From positions 1-42,992 of the forward strand of contig JALLAZ010000011.1 in NCBI GenBank assembly GCA_036939755.1: DNA of 42,992 nt. Direction: 5' to 3'. The stretch comes from Stephanodiscus triporus (lineage: Eukaryota > Bacillariophyta > Thalassiosirophyceae > Thalassiosirales > Thalassiosiraceae). The notes under the pieces were generated by a model. That model made no database searches. It saw only the letters and a list, made by a program, of their open reading frames with translations, and was not told the DNA's origin. Shown in pieces: positions 1 to 9,947 of the stretch. Within the stretch, counting starts at the first letter, position 1. Every line of letters starts with the position of its first letter. The translations under genes and the position numbers were made by a program.

Positions 1-1120
1 TCCTAGTCTGCAGAGTATTGAAAACATACTCGATAGCTCCGTCACATGACCAATATGGGGCTCGAAAGACTACATGATGCCCACGATGGGCTATCCAATG
101 CAGCACCACCGGACGACGATGGATGTTCAGATTATCCATCGTCAGAACTAACGATCTCCCAAGGCGATTCTGATCAAGCCAATCAAACAACTCCAACAAA
201 AAGTTGTAGAACCAAAAGAGATCGGTTCCCCCTTCAACGAAGCACCTGTGAAATGAGAATATGGCTCACACTCCCCTCCCCCTTCTTATACTTACCCCTC
301 GCATTGCTCCTTTTCTCTTGAATCACCTTCACATACTTCCTATTCTGGGACTCCAATTTGTAATTGCTCTCGTCGAGATCAATTACATCCCGGGTGCTCT
401 CGCCCAAAACTCCTTCCGGGTACTCCGCGTGCCAGTACAGCTCGCGCTTGTACAGATTGATATCAGAATTGGCACAGTTGGAGGTCGTCAAGCCAACCTT
501 ACGATGCAACCCGAGCCTAATCTCGGCACGACCAATCTGGGAACGAGAATACGGCGGATTGATGGGGTTCATGTTGTGCACATATGCACGTACCTCGTCG
601 ATGTATGCCTTCGGATGAACCATCCGATAACCACTGTGAGATTGACAAGATCCTGCCCGTTGACCTCCTGCTCGGAGATGCAGTTGCCCGTTGCCCACTT
701 ACACAAGGTGGTTCCCTCGCCATTGAACAGCTGGATTCATTGCCGGCAGGTTTTCCAACAAGGGAACTGCTTCTGGTTCCTCAGCTTGACAATCCACGGA
801 GAGTTCTGCACGTCGACTCCGTTTTGCCAGAGGGACATGACCTGATCCCTCATTTCGGGTGGATAGGCGTTCCCCCCCCGGCTAGGATAATTAGGAGGGC
901 GGATGGGTGGACGACGTATGACAATATCCTTATCCGCAAACATGGAGAGCGTCGGATCCAACAGGCGGCGGCAGGGGGGGTCGACAACGGTGGTGTCGAT
1001 TCGACGGCTCGTGGCGGCCGCGGCAGTGAAAATGAAGCGGTGCCGAGGGGGTCGATTGTCGATGGGGTCGAGAGGGAGCGACTGACTGCACGAAGGACGT
1101 CGACTCCGGATGATGGGCAA
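1..1120 (-). pseudogene. Decayed DDE transposase, truncated by the window edge
   Basis: This is a remnant of a DDE-superfamily (IS630/Tc1-like) transposase on the minus strand. The N-terminal segment (about 1120-640) reads toward KLRNQKQFPCWKTCRQ and is then cut by a TGA where a Trp codon is expected. Reading resumes past the stop, then shifts frame near 630 into a segment containing YIDEVRAYVHNMNPINPPYS and later GVLGESTRDVIDLDES. A second frameshift near 260, with loss of a few codons, leads to a third segment with TMDNLNIHRRPVVLHW and APYWSCDGAIEYVF. This last part matches the second catalytic Asp region (DN.xIH) and the DGAIEYVF/DLNPIEEVF region of DDE_3 transposases. At least three lesions show that it is dead. 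The C-terminus lies beyond position 1. Family resemblance is from memory; the breaks are seen directly. Confidence 0.82.
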
Positions 1121-1260
1121 CGGCGGGGGAGAGTGTCGTGTTCGGCCGTGCGGGTGGGGGCAGAAATATTATGGTTGGCTCTTTTCTCCTCACTTCAGCA
1201 TACTTCTGTAGAGAGCCTGTAAAAGGAATCATACGGCGAAAAAAAAGAAGATATTTCCTG

Positions 1261-1288
1261 CCTCAAGTGGGAAATATCCCACTTGAGG
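1261..1288. repeat. Perfect 12-bp hairpin next to the transposase remnant
   Basis: CCTCAAGTGGGA (1261-1272) and TCCCACTTGAGG (1277-1288) are exact reverse complements separated by the 4-nt loop AATA. The hairpin sits about 140 bp upstream of the transposase remnant, where a terminal or subterminal inverted repeat of the element would be expected. The partner end would lie beyond the left edge, so a role as a transposon end is inferred. Confidence 0.6.
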
Positions 1289-1904
1289 TGGGAAAAAACT
1301 CAGTTTTGCTTCCTGGACAATTGTACTGGGCACTGTACTAACTACCCCAATGAAGTTTTTCAATATTTTACTCTCATCGGTTTGATATGTCATACCCCTA
1401 TTGTTATTAGGGGCCTTAGCGTGGACCCAAGCCCTTTCTCAGTGAATTGACAATGAAAAAAAACTAAAAAAAAACTGGTGTTGGTATGTCCAATTGCTAA
1501 TACTATTGGCCGCAATTCTCTCCTGGCGGCGGCTTACTTTTTGTCCCACCCATGCTTGCACCACACCATCGGACAAAAATTGGTGAAGTTACCCTACCTG
1601 CAAAGAAGTTTTGGCACTGTGCATACTCTAAATGTAAGCAGGATTTTTTGTAGGCACGCTAGCTATGGTATGGTGGATGTTTAGAGTAGCAGGCGACCTA
1701 GCTAGGTATGCACCTATTTGAACCTTCTTCCCCGCGGCGGGCTGAAAATCCAACCCCTAAACACACACAACTGATTCCAATGAAGGTGAGCGCGCGCAGG
1801 CCGCGTCGCGACAAGACTTTTTTTGGAAACAAAAAAAAACAAGGTTGTTTCGCCATCAAACCACCACCACCACCACAGCAACAACGACAAAAAAGGTCCA
1901 AGCC
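1289..1904. other. Intergenic stretch upstream of the G-beta gene
   Basis: No protein-like reading frame was found here. It holds several A-runs, a short dyad CCCCTA...TAGGGG near 1395-1412, and a CAC-rich stretch just before the G-beta start that probably belongs to its promoter and 5' UTR. Confidence 0.4.
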
Positions 1905-3384
1905 ATGGAGGATAGGATTGCCGCGGCGGAGGCCGAGGTGAGAAATTCCACGGCAACAAGCGGCGAAAGGAGTCGATCGTCGAATCTTCGTAAGGATTAA
2001 TCCTTCGCGTCAATTTCCATGCTTGAATTTTGGCGGTCCATTTGTTTTGAATGTTCCAAAACACCCCGGGCCCGAAATATTGCCATGCGTTGGATGGGCG
2101 GGGGAAATCAATTGGATGCGACCTTTTCGTATCAAAGATACCAACGGAGGGAATCGATCGTAATCATTCGCCATTGGAGGACGCCGGCCGCTTCTAGCAA
2201 CATTTTTTTTAACTCAGTGTGCTCCCGGTTCTTTTCATTCAACTCTCGTCCCTCCCCCCCCGCCCCCCCCCTCCTCTCTCCGCATCCAGGTGGCCAAACT
2301 AAAAGAACAGATAGAAAGTGTACGCGCGCAGAAAAAGAACACCTCCATGGGCAAGGTGTCCGCCGCCCAGGCCCCCCTGCGGGAGATTCGGAAGCCGATC
2401 AAATTGCGCCGGACGCTCAAGGGGCACTTCGGCAAGGTCTACGCCATGCACTGGTCCGGCGATTCTCAGACCCTCGTCTCGGCGTCGCAGGACGGCAAGC
2501 TCATCATATGGGATGCGCTGACGACCAACAAGGTCCAGGCCATCCCCCTCCGCTCGTCGTGGGTAATGACTTGCGCCTTCGAGCAGTCGAGGGGGAACCT
2601 CATCGCCTGCGGCGGCCTCGACAACGTCTGTTCGATTTACAACATCCAGCAGACGACCACGAACTCGCGTGCGGCGAAGGAGCTGGTGGCACACGACGGC
2701 TACCTCAGCTGCTGCCGTTTCGTCGACGAGGGTCACATCGTTACGTCGTCCGGTGACTCGAGCTGCATATACTGGGACGTGAACAGCGGCGACGTCCTCA
2801 AGACCTTCACGGACCACAAGGGCGACGTGATGTCCGTGGCGATCAGTCCCGACAACTCGAACATCTTCGTTTCGGGGAGCGTGGACACAACTGCAAAGGT
2901 TTGGGATCTGCGGATCGGCAAATGCGTCCAGACACACACGGGGCACGCTCAGGACATCAATTCGGTGGCGTTCTTTCCCGATGGCCACGCCTTCGGGACC
3001 GGTTCCGACGACTCCTCCTGCCGTTTGTTCGACATGAGGTGCTACGGCGAGGTGAATAAGTTCAAGAGCGACGCCATCACCGCCGGAATCACGTCCGTGG
3101 CATTCAGCAAATCGGGGCGGCTCATGTTCGGGGGGTACGACGACTTCAACACTCACGTCTGGGATACGTTGTCGGACTCTTCGCAGGTCGCATACTCTGT
3201 GCCGACGCCGCACGAGAATAGGGTGTCTTGCTTGGGCGTCAATGGGAAGGGAGATGCCCTATGCACGGGATCGTGGGATACAAATCTGAAGGTGAGATTT
3301 GTTGTGCGTCAAGTGCGTTTTTCAATCGATGTCTCCCCCCTCATATTATTTTGCCGCTCTCCAATAAAATAGATTTGGGCGTAA
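1905..3384 (+). CDS. GNB1: Heterotrimeric G-protein beta subunit (WD40 propeller)
   Basis: Three exons are inferred: 1905-1937, 2290-3291 and 3373-3384 (introns of 352 and 81 bp, both GT-AG), giving 348 aa, close to the usual 340 or so. Exon 1 encodes [11 protein letters not shown] and joins [14 protein letters not shown], forming the N-terminal coiled coil that pairs with G-gamma. The propeller follows with blades ending in LIIWD, CSIYN, CIYWD, AKVWD, CRLFD and THVWD. The last exon adds only IWA and the stop, completing the final blade as in the LKIWN ending of animal G-beta. The long frame by itself has no ATG at the right place, since the codon at 2290 is GTG; this is why the upstream exon is needed. 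The protein should act at the cytoplasmic face of membranes in GPCR-type signalling. An AATAAA lies at 3527-3532. Confidence 0.93.
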
Positions 3385-4045
3385 TCGAACCCTTCGTTGG
3401 AATGCAGTCCATGGTGACTATTTCAGAGCTCGCAACAAAAGGATATCCATGTCATGATTCGATGGCGACTATCCTCGCACGCAACGAAATTGAGTTGGTG
3501 CTTTGATTTTCTTTTCGTGATTCACAAATAAATTTAGTGGCAGTGTCTACTAGTGTTCATGTGTGTATGGTGAAATAATTACTCCGCTTGCGTCGTGCTT
3601 TCATTCCACCAGCCAATGAGTGTGGACTAAAATAGAGTTTACTGTATAAATTGGTCCGCGCGGCCTAGTGTTCATTGTTTCGATTGATTCTTACAGAGCC
3701 CTCGCCAAGGAGTGCGTAACGAAGACGATGTCGGAGCCCACTACCACGATACGGTGCCAGAAGCAATGATGAGCTGTTGGGCAAATTCTGCCAATAGTCC
3801 ACTCCCAAGGAGACGTGTAATTTGGGACTGTATTACGCTAGTGACGGGAAATTATGGCGTGCAACTGTCTGTAAACGTTTGATGAAGAAGGATACCCCTC
3901 AATGACAGTAACCCCAGAATGATTAACCCTTAACCCGCTTGCCAATGATAATGGCATTTTCTTGGATGAATTCTCGGGGCATTAGAGATGATCACGGCAA
4001 CAAATATATGTGCGCGTTTTTTTAGTAACCACAACACTATTTTTC
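3385..4045. other. Convergent intergenic spacer
   Basis: This AT-richer spacer between the convergent G-beta and coiled-coil genes has no supported reading frame or RNA gene. It contains the probable G-beta polyadenylation signal at 3527-3532. Confidence 0.4.
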
Positions 4046-5356
4046 TTATACTGTTAGTAACAAGCTATTCATGTGTTGCTCCATTTTGGACGCCAGGTCC
4101 GAACATTCCGTTGCCTGAATTTATGCACAAATGATTGGTTTGCGGGTTTGTGGTGATGACTGAATCTCGCACTAACAGACACACTTACATGCTTTGAATC
4201 GAATGTCGATTGGATGTTCCTATTTCTCTGCAGAAGCCTCACACAACGCTCATACCTCTGTTTCACATATTCCCTCCTCTTACTGTCAATTCGCTTCGTC
4301 AGCGCATCCATCTTTGCATTATGTTTCTTGGCCAAATTACGCTCTCTCTTTATCATCAAGTCGTCAGTTGACTCCATTTTTGACCGCTCCTTCTCTTCAA
4401 GTGCATCTGATACCAATTTTGACTGCTGAGCTTCTTGATAGCTTTGCCTTTTTGCCATGAGCAGTTGCCTCTCTCGGTATTGAATCAAATCCCTAGACCA
4501 CTTCTTGGGTTTTGAATTGTCTGTACCTAATACTTGTGATTTCAATAACGATAGCTGCTCTTGGTGAGTTCGACTGAGCTCAGCGATGCGGTCTTCGGAC
4601 CGTCGTTCAAATTCTTTCATAAATTCATCCCATGCTAGTTTGATTTTTGCGAAGATGAATGATATTGCGCAGAGATGGATATTATTTGTGAGATGAGAAG
4701 TGCGTGCAAAATCCATAAGAGCTACCTAGAGTATACTTACACTTTTGGTACTCTCCAAACTGCTTCTCGTGAGCCATGACGAGTCTTTCGCGATCGCGAT
4801 TGTGCTTCCGCCTCAACACTTCGATTTGTCTTGCCTCTTCATCCTTACGTAGGCATAGCTCGTGCTCCATAAATTCTTTTGCTAAGAGATATTTCCCTTC
4901 CTCGTTGCATCGTTTTTGGTATTCGTGCAGCAAGCGAAGGAAGTGGTACCGCAGCGACACAAGAAGACCTTCTTTTCTACATTCGTCTTCTGCCTCGTCG
5001 ATTAACAGCTTCCTGCCATGGTCTAATATTGTTAAGAAGGATATCGATTTCGATGACGAATCCACAGAAGCTGACAACGCCTGGAACTCCTCGATGGCAC
5101 GCTTCATACAAGATCGCTCATGGTGATTTCTTCCCAAGTCATTGATGATGGCGAGACAAACGACGGAAGTAGAGACATCTTCGTCATCGTCTCTGTAATA
5201 GTTGAATAGAGAGCGCAGCGCCCTGTATGGTCATGGAAGGAGTGTTTGAGTAGTGCATATTAAAGGGGGAAGTGAGAGTTTGTAAAGGTATTACCATGAT
5301 TTAACTCACCTGGTTTCGTTGAGCGTAAAGTATTGTAATTGAGAAGAAGTAGTCAT
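4046..5356 (-). CDS. Coiled-coil protein of unknown function, four exons
   Basis: Four exons are inferred on the minus strand: 5356-5310, 5222-4741, 4634-4189 and 4114-4046 (introns 87, 106 and 74 bp, all GT-AG and frame-consistent), giving 347 aa. The start MTTSSQLQYFTLNET joins RALRSLFNYYRDDDED without a frame break, which supports exon 1. The middle and C-terminal parts are strongly charged and predicted to be long coiled coils (EEARQIEVLRRKHNRDRERL, WDEFMKEFERRSEDRIAEL), followed by a PKKWSRDL...RERQLLMAKRQSY..AQQSK segment and DALEEKERSKM. That pattern recalls a widespread protist coiled-coil family, but I cannot name it. There are no transmembrane segments or catalytic motifs. The last exon is the least certain. 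Confidence 0.8.
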
Positions 5357-5571
5357 CTTTTAAGCCCAAGCTTCTCAATATTATCAAATAAAGAGAGAGA
5401 GTGCGAAACGCCCAAAGGCAGGAAGGAGTGTTTTTGGAGTTACGACATTGTACTTGTGATATCGTAAAACTTGGGGAGTTGAGGGGGGAATATCGGCATG
5501 CGCGCGCGAAAAGTTTTGCCCTCCGTCCCCCCACTCTTGCCGCAGACCCTCCAGCCTTGTTGTCGTAAACC

Positions 5572-7074
5572 CTACGAAAAGTTTCTGCGACTTTCCAGCA
5601 ACGCATCATTGATCAACCGTTCGATGTTCCCCAAGACCCGTCCGAACAGATCGTGATGCCGCAAAAACCCCTCCAAGTCCTCCCTCTTCTCCACTATGTT
5701 CACATCCCCTCCGTACTTTCCGTTCGTTATCTCCTTGTCGTTCGTGATGTGCTCGTTGCCCTCTCTCACCTTCGCGCGGTACGACGATTCGTACTCCGCG
5801 GCTATCCGCTCCTTCACGTCCCGGGGGGACGAGTCGCCGAGCGCGAAGTCCAGGAAGCGTATCGTCGCCGCCCGCGGTTCCCGGGTGAATTCCTCCATGG
5901 AGAGGGTCATGACCTGTATCATCCTGCCCTTCGCGTCAGGCACGACGTGCCGGGAGAGACGTATCTGATCCTCTAGTTGCATCGCCTGCCGGAGCTTGAC
6001 GACGTTGTTCGCCATGCGCACGATGTCCCCCCCCGTCATGCCCTGTCCCATCATGTGCGTCGTGGCCATCGACAATGCGCTCTCGGGATCCAGGTGTCGG
6101 AGGTGGGTATAGTAGCTCCACGGCCTCTTATCCTCCCTCGCCTCCTTCCTGGTCCTGTACAGCCCCACGCATATCCCCCGTATCGCGTCGAAGTCGTCAT
6201 ATCGCATGATCGGATCGTCGCCCGAGAGCAGCGTCGGCCTAACAAGGTCTCGATACCCCTGCGTCCCGAACCACAATTCCTCCGTGCACGGATCGACGTC
6301 CTTCACCCACAGCTCCGGCGTCGGGTACTGCGCGTGGTATATCCAGTTGCTCACCGCTAGGGAGAACGGATCGCGCACCAAGTGCACGACCTTGATCCCG
6401 AGCTTCTCCCTCCTCGCACGCGCATTCGTGCCGCGCCCGTCGTCGTCGTCTTGCTCGTCCTGTCGCAGCAAGTGCTCGACGAGGACCGCCGCGTCGCAGA
6501 AGAAGTCGGGCGCGGCCTGGACGGAGATCACGCCCGGACTCAGCACGACGGAGCGCGGACACCCCGTGTCCTCCTCGTGCATGCGCCTCTCGAAGGCGTT
6601 CTCCATGCCGTCCGAGACCGGATAGTCGCCGTCGGTCCCGTCGACGAGGAAGTCGCGAAGCTGGCGGGAGAGGTGATGTCCCGTCTTGTGGTAGTGCACG
6701 ATCAGGTAGGCGTAGGAGCCGGGATCGAACGACGCCCCCCCCCCGCGGTCTTCGATCCGTCGGACCGCGACGTTCTTCGCCGTCGGGGATTCGTCGCCCA
6801 CCTCGACGAACGATCCGTGCGACGGCGGCGGCGGCCGTCGTTCTCTCGCGACCGCGACGACGGGGGGGGCGTCGCCGACGTCCCCGTGCGCCGCACGTCC
6901 CGCCCTCGCCTCGTCGTCGGGCATGACGGCGACGTGGCCCGCGCCGATCGCGGGTCGAATCGGCAGGAAGAGGACGATGAGGGCGGCGGCGATCGCGGCG
7001 GCGGGAAGAGGAGGCATCACGTCGAATTTTACTCTGGTTTGGTTCATTAGAGATGTAGAGTATCGTAAGTACAT
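5572..7074 (-). CDS. Sulfotransferase-like, N-terminally anchored membrane protein
   Basis: This is a single 500-aa frame. A hydrophobic segment at about residues 20-45 (AAAIAAALIVLFLPI) would act as a signal anchor, suggesting Golgi or secretory residence. A second ATG at residue 20 is an equally good start. At about 127 the motif HYHKTGHHLSRQL resembles the 5'-phosphosulfate (PAPS) loop of sulfotransferases. At about 234 VVHLVRDPFSLAVSNW matches the 3'-phosphate motif (RDPxxxxxS). The region between contains an acidic, low-complexity insert (EQDDDDGRG). Family assignment rests on these two motifs and their spacing, so the exact substrate, perhaps a glycan or lipid, is unknown. The next gene on the right is divergent, 574 bp away. 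Confidence 0.8.
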   Translation of the reverse strand: MYLRYSTSLMNQTRVKFDVMPPLPAAAIAAALIVLFLPIRPAIGAGHVAVMPDDEARAGRAAHGDVGDAPPVVAVARERRPPPPSHGSFVEVGDESPTAKNVAVRRIEDRGGGASFDPGSYAYLIVHYHKTGHHLSRQLRDFLVDGTDGDYPVSDGMENAFERRMHEEDTGCPRSVVLSPGVISVQAAPDFFCDAAVLVEHLLRQDEQDDDDGRGTNARARREKLGIKVVHLVRDPFSLAVSNWIYHAQYPTPELWVKDVDPCTEELWFGTQGYRDLVRPTLLSGDDPIMRYDDFDAIRGICVGLYRTRKEAREDKRPWSYYTHLRHLDPESALSMATTHMMGQGMTGGDIVRMANNVVKLRQAMQLEDQIRLSRHVVPDAKGRMIQVMTLSMEEFTREPRAATIRFLDFALGDSSPRDVKERIAAEYESSYRAKVREGNEHITNDKEITNGKYGGDVNIVEKREDLEGFLRHHDLFGRVLGNIERLINDALLESRRNFS

Positions 7075-7648
7075 CTTAAGGGACTTAGTCCCTAGTCGCT
7101 AGGCGGGAGTCTTCGTCTGTCAGTCGAAGGTTCAAAGATTCGGTACGTCATCATGATGATGACGCACCACTCATTTTTCTTCGAAAATCTCTCGGAATTT
7201 AGCTTGTACGATACTTAGAAAAATCTGAAGCTTCATCCCTCATCCTCTTCGTTTTAAAACATAGAGGTACACTGTACGTGTTGAGGTCACAACATCATCT
7301 AATAGTGAGTAGTACATTTCGGTCATAGTAATAGCTAGTTTCTCTCTAACATAATACATACACATCAAGGTGTTGATGTGCTTATGACTGACTGTTAAAC
7401 CAAAAAAACAGCCGACATATGCGCGACCTCTTGTTTCATGGAAATAATGGTCGCCTATCACTGCGACGTGTCATACAATGTCAATATGGTATGCCCGACC
7501 TCTTGGTTCTAGTTACCTACCTAGTTAACGCACATGCGATGGTGTTTATGTTGACGTTTCCGCTCTCGTCGGTTGGCAAGAGCGCGGCCCTTTGCATCAT
7601 ATTATCTCTCCGCCATCATCAACTCCATGACCATCGTAGTCAACAACT
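7075..7648. other. Divergent intergenic region
   Basis: This region lies between the divergent sulfotransferase-like gene and the Cys/His repeat gene. It is AT-rich with no convincing coding frame, and probably contains both promoters. Confidence 0.4.
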
Positions 7649-8653
7649 ATGGGTAAAACATGCTGCAGCCATGACGGTTGCGCCAACAAAGCCCAAAAGG
7701 CAGGAGTTTGTATGAGGCATGGCGCGAAGAAGAAACGCTGCAGCCATGACGGTTGCGCCAACCAAGCCCAAAACGGAGGAGTTTGTATGAGGCATGGCGC
7801 GAAGAAGAAACGCTGCAGCCATGAGGGGTGCACCAACTTTGCCAAAAAGGCAGGAGTTTGTTTGAGGCATGGCGCAGAGAAGAAACGCTGCAGCCACGAC
7901 GGTTGCGCCAACCAAGCCAAAAAGGGAGGAGTTTGTATGAGGCATGGCGCGAAGGAGAAACGCTGCAGCCATGAGAGGTGCACCAACTTTGCCCAAAAGG
8001 CAGGAGTTTGTATGAGGCATGGCGCGAAGAGGAAACGCTGCAGCCTCGAGGGATGCACCAATGGAGCCGTTAGAGGAGGAGTTTGCATCACACATGGTGC
8101 AGAGAAGAAACGATGTAGTCACAACGGTTGTACCAACCAAGCCCAAAAGGGAGGAGTTTGCGTCACGCATGGCGCGAAGGTGACGGTGAAATGTTGTAGT
8201 CACGACGGTTGTACCGAACAATCCAAACGCGGAGGAGTTTGTATCGCCCATGGCGCGAAGGAGAAACGCTGCAGCCATGAGGGGTTCACCAAGCAAGTCA
8301 TTAGAGGAGGAGTTTCTGTCAGGCATGGCGCGAAGATGAAACGCTTCAGCAAAGGGGGATGCGCCAAGCAAGTCGTTAGGGGCGGCGTTTGTATCAGGCA
8401 TGGTGCGAATTCTCTTGCCACCGCCCAGTGCGAAGTGGAACGCCCCCCTCAGCCTTCCGAGGGCTGCAATGCCACGACAGTGGGTGCCAGAGGGGGCGGG
8501 GAAATTGGCGTGTGCGATCTGCATAAGAACATCAGTCTTGCCGCTGCTCGTCAATCACCCTCCCTTCCTCCTTCTGCAGCCGCCCCATACCTTTCCGACG
8601 AAGAGGCAATCAATGCCTGGATTTACAAGCCCAGGTGCTTCCTAAGGCGCTAA
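7649..8653 (+). CDS. Tandem Cys/His zinc-finger-like repeat protein
   Basis: The 334-aa protein consists mainly of ten tandem units of about 25 aa, each with the pattern C-x4-C-x9-C-x2-H, for example CSHDGCANKAQKAGVCMRHG, followed by a basic AKKKR linker. Such units occur in large families in diatoms and are often annotated as WRKY19-like. They probably bind zinc, but no function is established for this protein. Units 1-8 keep all ligands. Unit 9 has lost two cysteines (EGFTK, GGVSV) and unit 10 lacks the first (FSKGG), so the array decays toward the C-terminus. The tail, about 80 aa, is Ala/Pro/Ser rich with one C-x-L-H remnant. There are no introns. The gene sits beside degraded gene fragments in what looks like a fast-evolving patch. 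Confidence 0.85.
   Translation: MGKTCCSHDGCANKAQKAGVCMRHGAKKKRCSHDGCANQAQNGGVCMRHGAKKKRCSHEGCTNFAKKAGVCLRHGAEKKRCSHDGCANQAKKGGVCMRHGAKEKRCSHERCTNFAQKAGVCMRHGAKRKRCSLEGCTNGAVRGGVCITHGAEKKRCSHNGCTNQAQKGGVCVTHGAKVTVKCCSHDGCTEQSKRGGVCIAHGAKEKRCSHEGFTKQVIRGGVSVRHGAKMKRFSKGGCAKQVVRGGVCIRHGANSLATAQCEVERPPQPSEGCNATTVGARGGGEIGVCDLHKNISLAAARQSPSLPPSAAAPYLSDEEAINAWIYKPRCFLRR
7664..8407 (+). repeat. Ten 75-bp tandem repeats inside the Cys/His protein
   Basis: The 75-bp unit beginning TGCAGCCATGA recurs in register from 7664. Units 2+3 and 4+5 form a higher-order 150-bp pair, since HDGCANQA units alternate with HE(G/R)CTNFA units. Unit 7 carries about two extra codons. DNA similarity is highest in the first five units and falls toward the 3' end. 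Confidence 0.85.
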
Positions 8654-8739
8654 GCCGCGACCACGGGTGCGGTTGCCAGAGGGGGTGGCCAAAACGAATG
8701 TGAGTCATTGATTATTGCCCTCCTTTCCCTGTCGCACAT

Positions 8740-9142
8740 ATGACTGTGGTGGTACACATATCTGCGACTACTAAGGCCGACTACAATGGATTCGAGGATC
8801 TGTCAGCGGAGCGAGGTCGCCAACACATGTCGGTCGAATTCACATGCTTGGGCCATCAATGGCAAGTAATGATCGATCCAGGGGGGTTCATCACCGCAAG
8901 AGATGGTATGGCTTTGGCCTTTCTTCTGAATTTGTCGGACGAAGGCATAAACATCAAATATAAGTTCAACATCACAAATTAATTGTGAGGAAACGGCATG
9001 GCTGAGGCAAAACTTTCCTTTTGATCATGCCATGGGTTTGGCTTATTATGCAATGTGTTCAAACATTCTGGAATCATTGGATGATGGGGCTCTAGTCATC
9101 GAGGTCCACATGAAGATGGTCGATCCAAATCTACCCCTATAA
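8740..9142 (+). pseudogene. MATH-like domain remnant, frameshifted
   Basis: A frame at 8740-8982 encodes an 80-aa piece with HMSVEFTCLGHQWQVMIDPG and MALAFLLNLSDEGINIKY. This matches the start of the MATH-type domains abundant in diatom genomes (consensus like SPEFSCLGHQW...YPGG...L.N.S). It stops at 8982. The expected end of the domain, DGALVIEVHMKMVDP, reappears in a different frame near 9085-9139 and ends with TAA at 9140-9142. The sequence between the two pieces is not readable in one frame. I therefore call a truncated, frameshifted relic. The MATH assignment is recalled from family resemblance, and the frame break is direct. Confidence 0.65.
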
Positions 9143-9211
9143 TTCATTCTGGAAAATTGAAAATCCACCACGCATGTATTCGATGAGAGATCTTCGTACA
9201 ATATGATTTAG

Positions 9212-9715
9212 GGGCCGGTCTTTACTTTTAGTGAACGGAGAGCTAATCACCCCGGAGGGGTTGTCGAGGCCTGTAACGGGTACACAGGAAGATGGAAGGA
9301 GAAGAAACACACCGGACTTTGGACGAAGGAGGAACACGAGGCGTTCCTGTCGGGGTTGGAGATGTACGGAAGGAAGGACCAGTTCATCCGGAAGAAGATC
9401 GCCGCGCGGGTCAAGACTCGCGCAGCCATGCAGACAAGGACGCACGGTCGGCAGCACTTCCGGAGTTATCAAAGGAAGAGGTAAGTTTTTTGATGCAATT
9501 CTTTCTTGGTTGTTTCTGTTGCGATGCGTTGTCAGTCATCGTCATTATTTCTTTTTCATCTTAAGGGTGGGAGAGAGAGCGACACGAATACTAGTTCGGT
9601 AGATGAAGAGATGGATGCGAAGAGAGAGCGGGCTAGTGCAGTAGATGAAGATGTGGATGCAAAAATAGAACGTGATAGAGCAGCAGCTGGATATCTCCCA
9701 CCGGGTGAAAAATGA
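9212..9715 (+). pseudogene. SHAQKYF-class Myb-like fragment
   Basis: An open frame from 9212 to 9481 contains GLWTKEEHEAFLSGLEMYG, then KKIAARVKTRAAMQTRTHGR, a single SANT/Myb repeat of the SHAQKYF class in which the hallmark has drifted to THGRQHF. There is no ATG before the domain. A stop falls immediately after it unless the GTAAGT at 9481 is used as a donor. The following acidic frame (about 9570-9715: SSVDEEMDAKRERASAVDED, ending PPGEK) could be a second exon. However, the obvious acceptor AG at 9565-9566 puts it out of frame, and only a weaker AG inside GGGAGAG keeps the frame. It is either a fragment of a gene whose 5' exon is missing or a relic. If intact, it would be a DNA-binding regulator. 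Confidence 0.5.
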
Positions 9716-9947
9716 GACGAGGCGACACATCCCAATAAAAGCGACCAGAGATAACCTTTCCATAAAATACCGATTTGGAATGTTTGCAAACGATATGAGT
9801 CGGCGATCTCATTATTGAAATTGAAATTTTGACTTTTTCACTGTTACTTCACAATGTCTCATTATTCAAGTAGGTCAGCGGGGAACGGTGATGCCAAACG
9901 ATGATGAACTACTTTAGCAATTAAGTACCGATCCAACCAAAAGAAAG

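Noticed and set aside
2347..3372. ATG at 2347 as the G-beta start and the frame end near 3372 as its stop
   Set aside because: This would remove the N-terminal coiled coil and replace the final WD blade with intron sequence. The spliced model restores both ends of the family.
7664..8407. Reading the 75-bp repeats as a satellite array
   Set aside because: They keep frame across all units with conserved Cys/His positions, so they are coding repeats rather than satellite DNA.
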